Shown here: one piece after another, positions 5,661 through 9,316 of the stretch | How positions within the stretch are numbered: the stretch's first letter is position 1 | Layout of the letters: each line of letters opens with the position of its first letter | NCBI RefSeq assembly: GCF_002483305.1 | Contig: NZ_DLHQ01000028.1 | Coordinates: 1 to 9,316 of the forward strand | Length of the DNA: 9,316 nucleotides | Source: Brevundimonas sp. UBA7664 | GTDB taxonomy: Bacteria; Pseudomonadota; Alphaproteobacteria; Caulobacterales; Caulobacteraceae | Direction of reading: 5' to 3' | Position numbers and translations under genes: made by a program | The notes under the pieces: model-generated | The model's database searches: none | What the model was told of the DNA's origin: nothing | Seen by the model: only the letters and a program-made list of their open reading frames with translations

Positions 5661-5663
5661 GAC

Positions 5664-7028
5664 ATGTGGGGCGGGCGCTTCAGCGCGCGGCCGGCGGATA
5701 TCATGCAGGCGATCAACGTCTCCATCGGGGTGGACCGGCGGCTGTGGGCCCAGGATCTGGCCGGATCGCGCGCCCATTGCCGCATGCTGGCGGCCCAGAA
5801 GATCATCACCGGCGCCGACGCCGAGGCCATCCTGGGCGGGCTGGACGCCATCGAGGCCGAGATCCTCGACGGGACCTTCCCGTTCCGCGACCAGTTCGAA
5901 GACATCCACATGAACGTCGAGGCGCGGCTGGCCGAGCTGGTCGGCGAGCCCTCGGGCCGGCTGCACACGGCGCGCAGTCGCAACGACCAGGTGGCGACCG
6001 ATTTCCGCCTTTGGGTGCGCGCCGCCTGCGACGCCGCCATCGACCAGCTGAAGGGCCTGCAGTCGGCCCTGCTGGTTCGCGCCGAAGAGCACGCCGGCGA
6101 CCTGATGCCCGGCTTCACCCATCTGCAGCCGGCCCAGCCGGTGACCTTCGGCCATCACCTGATGGCCTATGTCGAGATGTTCGGCCGCGACGCGGGGCGG
6201 TTCGTCGACGCCCGGGCCCGCATGAACGAAAGCCCGCTGGGCGCCGCGGCCCTGGCCGGATCGCCCTTCCCCATCGACCGCCACATGACCGCGGCCGAGC
6301 TGGGCTTCGACCAGCCGATGGGCAATTCGCTGGACGCCGTCTCGGATCGCGATTTCGCGCTGGAAAGCCTCGCCGCCGCCTCGATCTGCGCCGGACACCT
6401 GTCGCGGCTGGCCGAGGAGATCGTCCTCTGGATGACGCCGCAGTTCGGCTTCGTCACCCTGCCTGACGACCTGACCACCGGCAGCTCGATCATGCCGCAG
6501 AAGCGCAACCCCGACGCCGCCGAACTGGTCCGCGCCAAGACCGGCCGGATCATGGGCTCACTGGTCGCCCTGTCGACGGTGATGAAGGGCCTGCCGCTGG
6601 CCTATTCCAAGGACATGCAGGAGGACAAGCCGCCGGTGTTCGAGGCGTTCGACGCCCTGACCCTGGCGCTGGGGGCGATGACGGCCATGGTTTCGGCCCT
6701 GCAACCGAACACGGAGCGGATGCGCGCCGCCGCCGGCTCGGGCTTTTCGACCGCCACCGATCTGGCCGACTGGCTGGTGCGCGAGCTCAACCTGCCGTTC
6801 CGCAAGGCGCACCATGTCACGGGCGCGGCGGTGAAGCGCGCCGAGGCCCTGGGCGTGGATTTGTCGCAACTGCCGCTGGCCGAACTGCAATCGCTTGAGG
6901 CGGGCGTCACGGAAGCGGTTTACAAGGTGCTCACCCCTGAGGCTTCCTGCGCCAGCCGCCAGAGTTTCGGGGGCACGGCGCCGGAACAGGTCCGCGCGCG
7001 CATCGCCGGGTGGAAGACGCGTCTGTGA
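5664..7028 (+). CDS. argH: Argininosuccinate lyase (ArgH)
   Basis: ArgH splits argininosuccinate into arginine and fumarate, the final step of arginine synthesis; family members are cytoplasmic tetramers. The 454-residue product (normal length) shows the fumarase/aspartase-superfamily regions: MWGGRF at the start, HTARSRNDQ (101-109), MPGFTHLQPAQPVTFGHH (148-165), and the signature GSSIMPQKRNP (273-283) on the mobile loop with the catalytic serine. SGFSTATDLADWLVRE (359-374) and FRKAHHVTG (379-387) are typical C-terminal motifs. I start it at 5664 on the strength of GGAAGG. Using the ATG at 5601 would add 21 Pro/Ser-rich residues and overlap the tlpA start codon. The ORF runs open even further upstream, opposite tlpA, but that is shadow sequence. 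The stop overlaps the next gene by one base (TGATG), so the lipoprotein and lysA probably share its transcript. Confidence 0.96.
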   Translation: MWGGRFSARPADIMQAINVSIGVDRRLWAQDLAGSRAHCRMLAAQKIITGADAEAILGGLDAIEAEILDGTFPFRDQFEDIHMNVEARLAELVGEPSGRLHTARSRNDQVATDFRLWVRAACDAAIDQLKGLQSALLVRAEEHAGDLMPGFTHLQPAQPVTFGHHLMAYVEMFGRDAGRFVDARARMNESPLGAAALAGSPFPIDRHMTAAELGFDQPMGNSLDAVSDRDFALESLAAASICAGHLSRLAEEIVLWMTPQFGFVTLPDDLTTGSSIMPQKRNPDAAELVRAKTGRIMGSLVALSTVMKGLPLAYSKDMQEDKPPVFEAFDALTLALGAMTAMVSALQPNTERMRAAAGSGFSTATDLADWLVRELNLPFRKAHHVTGAAVKRAEALGVDLSQLPLAELQSLEAGVTEAVYKVLTPEASCASRQSFGGTAPEQVRARIAGWKTRL

Positions 7029-7264
7029 TGAAAAAGATCGTTCTCGCGGGCGTCGCCGCCCTGATCGCCGTCTCCGCCGCCGGTTGCGGCCGCATGGCCG
7101 ACCTCGACGCTCCGCCGGCCAAACGCACCGAGCGCAGCATGCGCGACGAGCGGGCGCCCAGCCTGCCCGAGCCCGCGACCGTCTATCGCCCGCCCAGCCA
7201 GGCGCCCATCGACGGCGGCCCCAGCTCGAGCCCCTATGGCGGTTCGGGCGCCAGTCCCGGCTAG
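7028..7264 (+). CDS. Small lipoprotein, LptM/YifL-like (78 aa)
   Basis: MKKIVLAGVAALIAVSAAGC is a classic lipoprotein signal, with the lipid-carrying Cys at 20. After it comes GRMADLDAPP, which fits the loose C-G-x4-L-x2-P-P pattern at the start of mature LptM (YifL) proteins. In E. coli, LptM assists assembly of the LptD/LptE lipopolysaccharide translocon in the outer membrane. The rest is Pro/Ser/Gly-rich and probably disordered, ending in GGSGASPG. The start overlaps the argH stop by one base; the only nearby Shine-Dalgarno-like sequence is GGAAG about 11 bases upstream, so translation may depend on coupling. Position also supports the call: small lipoproteins of this family commonly lie just before lysA. 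The middle of the motif (GPL in E. coli) is altered, so the assignment rests partly on context. LppL is another name used for such genes. Confidence 0.75.
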   Translation: MKKIVLAGVAALIAVSAAGCGRMADLDAPPAKRTERSMRDERAPSLPEPATVYRPPSQAPIDGGPSSSPYGGSGASPG

Positions 7265-7271
7265 GCGTCCC

Positions 7272-8573
7272 TTGCACCATTTCGACCGGATCGACGGCGC
7301 GCTTCAGGCCGAGGGCGTGCCGCTGAAGGCGCTCGCCGACGCCGTCGGCACGCCCGCCTATGTCTATTCGACCGCGACCCTGACGCGGCACTACGGCCTG
7401 CTGCGCGACGCCGTCGCCGCCCATCCGGCAGCGCTCGGTCAGGCCCTGATCGCCTTCGCCGTGAAGGCCAATTCCAATCTGTCGGTGCTGGCCACCCTGG
7501 CCCGGCTGGGCTGCGGGGCCGACACGGTGTCCGAGGGCGAGATCCGGCGGGCGTTGAAGGCCGGCATCCCGGCGGACCGCATCGTCTTCTCGGGCGTGGG
7601 CAAGACCGACGCCGAACTGGCCTTCGCCATCGAGACCGGCGTGCGCCAGATCAATGTCGAGAGCGCGGTCGAGCTGGACCGGCTGATCGAAATCTCGTCG
7701 TCGCTCAAGCAGCGAGCGACCGCGTCGCGAACGGTAGCGACCCCCGACATCGCCATCCGGGTCAATCCGGCGGTCGGAGCCGGCGGCCATGCGAAGATCA
7801 CCACCGGCGGGGCGACCGACAAATTCGGCGTGCCGGCTGACGAGGCCCATGCGCTGTACGCCCGCGCCAGCCTGTCGCCGCATGTGACCCCGGTCGGTCT
7901 GGCCTGTCACATCGGCAGCCAAATCACCACGCTGGAGCCGCTGGAGGCGGCGTTCCGCGCGCTGCGGGCCATGACGCTGGAGCTGCGCGCGGCCGGCTTG
8001 TCAGTGTCGCGGCTCGACCTCGGCGGCGGGCTGGGCGTGCCCTATCACGGCCAGTCGGACCTGCCGTCGATCGAGGCCTATGTCGCCATGGCCGCGCGGG
8101 TGCTGGACGGGCTGGAGGTCGAGGCGGCGTTCGAGCCCGGCCGGTTGCTGGCCGCCAACGCCGGCGTGCTGCTGAGCCGGGTCATCCAGGTCAATGAGCG
8201 CGGCGACGGGCGGCGGTTCCTGGTGCTGGACGCGGGCATGAACGACCTGATGCGCCCGGCCCTGTACGACGCCTTCCACGATCTGGTCCCGGTGCGGCCG
8301 CGCGCGAGCGAGCCGCGGCTGTACGACCTCGTCGGCCCGATCTGCGAATCCACCGACGTCTTCGCCCGCGACCGGCTGCTGCCGCCGATGCAGGCCGGCG
8401 ATCTGGTGGCCTTTATGGGGGCGGGGGCTTACGGGGCGGTGCTGGCCAGCGAGTACAACAGCCGGCCTCTGGCGCCGGAGGTGCTGGTGGACGGCGAGCG
8501 GTGGGCCGTGGTCAGGGCGCGACCGTCGTATGATGAGATGCTGGAGCGGGAGCCCCGCGCCGACTGGCTCTAG
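7272..8573 (+). CDS. lysA: Diaminopimelate decarboxylase (LysA)
   Basis: LysA decarboxylates meso-diaminopimelate to L-lysine with PLP, the last step of lysine synthesis. The 433-residue product is a fold-type III decarboxylase. AFAVKANSN (61-69) holds the PLP Lys65. GCGADTVSEGE (80-90), HAKITTGGATDKFG (173-186), GLACHIGSQI (209-218), LDLGGGLGVPY (248-258, the phosphate-binding glycines) and FEPGR (287-291) follow. GPICESTDV (355-363) carries the catalytic Cys358 from the partner subunit, and AGAYG (384-388) and EYNSRP (394-399) complete the site. I place the start at the TTG 7272, eight bases after the lipoprotein stop, because MHHF...G.L.AEGV matches alphaproteobacterial LysA N-termini. The ATG at 7236 would overlap the lipoprotein by 29 bases and add atypical residues. 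Residues about 143-158 are encoded by an unusual palindromic segment and look longer than usual. The stop lies in CTAG, shared with the opposing phosphoribosyltransferase stop. Confidence 0.95.
   Translation: MHHFDRIDGALQAEGVPLKALADAVGTPAYVYSTATLTRHYGLLRDAVAAHPAALGQALIAFAVKANSNLSVLATLARLGCGADTVSEGEIRRALKAGIPADRIVFSGVGKTDAELAFAIETGVRQINVESAVELDRLIEISSSLKQRATASRTVATPDIAIRVNPAVGAGGHAKITTGGATDKFGVPADEAHALYARASLSPHVTPVGLACHIGSQITTLEPLEAAFRALRAMTLELRAAGLSVSRLDLGGGLGVPYHGQSDLPSIEAYVAMAARVLDGLEVEAAFEPGRLLAANAGVLLSRVIQVNERGDGRRFLVLDAGMNDLMRPALYDAFHDLVPVRPRASEPRLYDLVGPICESTDVFARDRLLPPMQAGDLVAFMGAGAYGAVLASEYNSRPLAPEVLVDGERWAVVRARPSYDEMLEREPRADWL
7700..7741. repeat. Nested inverted-repeat segment inside lysA
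   Basis: An outer inverted repeat GTCGCT (7700-7705) / AGCGAC (7736-7741) encloses an inner one GCGAC (7716-7720) - CGC - GTCGC (7724-7728). The 42-bp block encodes part of ISSSLKQRATASRTVATPD between two well-conserved LysA segments. It uses codons such as CGA and GTA that are rare elsewhere in the gene. The structure resembles a small palindromic repeat that has settled in frame in a surface loop. Only one clear copy is in the window; CGAGCGAC recurs at 4507-4514, followed by a loosely similar tail. Confidence 0.4.
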
Positions 8574-9103
8574 TCCAGGGCGCAGACGTCGGGCAGGCCA
8601 CGCAAGGCCCCGGCATGATCCAGTCCGTAGCCGACCAGGAAGCGGTTCGGGGCGTCCCACCCGACGAAGTCCGGCTCCGGCGCGCGCGGCAACGGCCACG
8701 GCTTCTTGGCGAAGACGACGGTGAGGACTTCGGACGCGCCCTTTTCCTTGGCGATGCGCACGGCCTCGGCGAGCGACAACCCCGTGTCGAAGACGTCGTC
8801 GATGATCAGGACGCGGCGGCCGTCGATGGAGCGCTGGAAATCTGCATAGACGTCGATCCGGCCCCGGCTTTCCTTCTCATCGCCATACGAGGCCAGCCAC
8901 AGGGCGTCGAACCGGACGTTGCGGCCGAGGCGCGACAGGGCGCGGGTCAGGTCGGCGGCGAACCACAGGCCGCCGGTCAGCAGCACCGCCGCCACCGTCT
9001 CGTCGTCGATGACGGGGGCGATCTGCGCGGCCAGGTCGGCGACGATGCGCTGGACCTCGGCCTCGGGGAGCAGAACGGTGGGCGTCGGAGCGGTGTCAGC
9101 CAT
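8570..9103 (-). CDS. hpt: Hypoxanthine(-guanine) phosphoribosyltransferase
   Basis: The 177-residue product is a type I phosphoribosyltransferase that salvages purines by joining a base to PRPP in the cytoplasm. RRVLIIDDVFDTGLSL (96-111) is the PRPP-binding loop, with Asp102 and Asp103. LLTGGLWFAADL (41-52) fits the HPRT N-terminal LxGxxxFxxDL motif. ASYGDEKESRGRID (71-84) fits the flexible loop that closes over the active site. VVFAKKPW (129-136) supplies the base-binding Lys, and PDFVGWDAPNRFLVGYGLDH (144-163) is the HPRT-type C-terminal segment. Hypoxanthine is the likeliest base; guanine or xanthine cannot be excluded. The ATG at 9103 is chosen because the frame upstream turns Arg/Pro-rich and does not look coding. 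The start lies eight bases inside the end of the upstream gene, so translation is probably coupled. A perfect GAGGCGG/CCGCCTC inverted repeat lies just before it. Confidence 0.9.
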   Translation of the reverse strand: MADTAPTPTVLLPEAEVQRIVADLAAQIAPVIDDETVAAVLLTGGLWFAADLTRALSRLGRNVRFDALWLASYGDEKESRGRIDVYADFQRSIDGRRVLIIDDVFDTGLSLAEAVRIAKEKGASEVLTVVFAKKPWPLPRAPEPDFVGWDAPNRFLVGYGLDHAGALRGLPDVCALD

Positions 9104-9316
9104 GCGAGGCGGATACCGCCTCTTCCGCATGCGTGTCCACCACCGGCACGGCGTCGATCGGCTGCATGTCCAGCGGCGCCGTGGCGGCCGGCGACAGGGC
9201 GGGGCGCAGGCCGCTGGCGCCAACGTCGGTCGGCGGCGCGGCATGGGCGGCGGGGCGGAGCGGCGCGGCCGGTTCGTGGGCCGCCGGACCATGATCGGCA
9301 GCGACGGGCGAACGGG
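9096..9316 (-). CDS. C-terminal tail of an unidentified protein (partial, Ala/Pro-rich)
   Basis: Reading the minus strand from the right edge, one frame stays open for 72 codons and stops at TGA 9098-9096. The visible part is Ala/Pro-rich with scattered acidic and His residues and ends in VPVVDTHAEEAVSASHG. Codon third positions are mostly G or C, and the composition is that of a real disordered tail rather than of a shadow frame, which here gives long Arg/Pro runs. It overlaps the phosphoribosyltransferase start by eight bases, a common operon arrangement. No domain is visible, so the family cannot be named; the 5' part lies outside the window. Confidence 0.55.
   Translation of the reverse strand, partial: RSPVAADHGPAAHEPAAPLRPAAHAAPPTDVGASGLRPALSPAATAPLDMQPIDAVPVVDTHAEEAVSASHG
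9106..9122. repeat. Perfect 7-bp inverted repeat before hpt
   Basis: GAGGCGG (9106-9112) and CCGCCTC (9116-9122) are exact inverted copies around a three-base ATA. They lie two bases upstream of the hpt ATG, inside the coding tail of the preceding gene. In RNA this would be a compact GC-rich hairpin occupying the place where a Shine-Dalgarno would be expected. It could limit initiation to ribosomes arriving from the upstream gene. Confidence 0.45.

Noticed and set aside
5427..6398. A 323-codon minus-strand frame joining the end of tlpA to the region opposite argH
   Set aside because: The part over argH is a shadow, and the part over tlpA is out of frame with the thioredoxin domain.
6558..7922. 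A 454-codon open frame on the minus strand across argH, the small lipoprotein and lysA
   Set aside because: It runs antisense to three well-recognised genes, is rich in Arg, Gly, Gln and His with no family motif, and long shadow frames are expected at this GC content.
8550..8580. Possible bidirectional terminator around the lysA/hpt stops (GAGCC...GGCTC and CTGG...CCAG)
   Set aside because: The stems are short with large loops, overlap each other and have no T-tract on either side.

Overview
The window is about 9.3 kb of very GC-rich DNA, with most codons ending in G or C. Protein sequences, gene order and compact packing point to an alphaproteobacterium of the Caulobacter/Brevundimonas type. 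That placement is inferred from sequence style and recognisable families, not from a search. Almost everything is housekeeping metabolism. I see no phage, insertion sequence, CRISPR array, toxin-antitoxin pair or obvious island.

Layout, left to right. (1) 1-91, minus strand: the first 30 codons of a secreted, probably outer-membrane protein. (2) 342-527, minus: a 61-residue protein with a DnaJ-like zinc ribbon, divergent from argB. (3) 619-3091, plus: a tightly coupled operon, argB (N-acetylglutamate kinase), a HAD phosphatase of the pyrimidine 5'-nucleotidase type, and dapD (tetrahydrodipicolinate N-succinyltransferase). Its genes overlap by 4 and 1 nt. (4) 3092-4321, minus: a lipoprotein-type PQQ-dependent aldose sugar dehydrogenase, whose stop codon abuts that of dapD. 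(5) 4530-4606, plus: an elongator tRNA-Met (CAU) with its own good promoter, followed by a small acidic lipoprotein at 4672-4974. (6) 4979-5602, minus: a membrane-anchored TlpA-type thioredoxin, divergent from (7) the plus-strand operon argH, an LptM/YifL-like lipoprotein, and lysA (5664-8573). (8) 8570-9103, minus: a hypoxanthine-type phosphoribosyltransferase, overlapping by 8 nt the Ala/Pro-rich C-terminal tail of another gene that runs off the right edge.

The metabolic theme is arginine and lysine. ArgB and DapD catalyse early committed steps; ArgH and LysA catalyse the last steps of the same two pathways. LysA and DapD also serve the meso-diaminopimelate branch that feeds peptidoglycan. 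Three cell-envelope lipoproteins and a periplasmic redox protein sit between them.

I found no convincing new multi-gene system. The observations most worth a second look are small: a 42-bp palindromic segment carried in frame inside lysA; a strong hairpin pairing the ribosome-binding site of the small lipoprotein; the tlpA/argH divergent start region with a 12-bp direct repeat; the zinc-ribbon microprotein next to argB; and tail-to-tail gene pairs whose stop codons abut or overlap inside palindromes.
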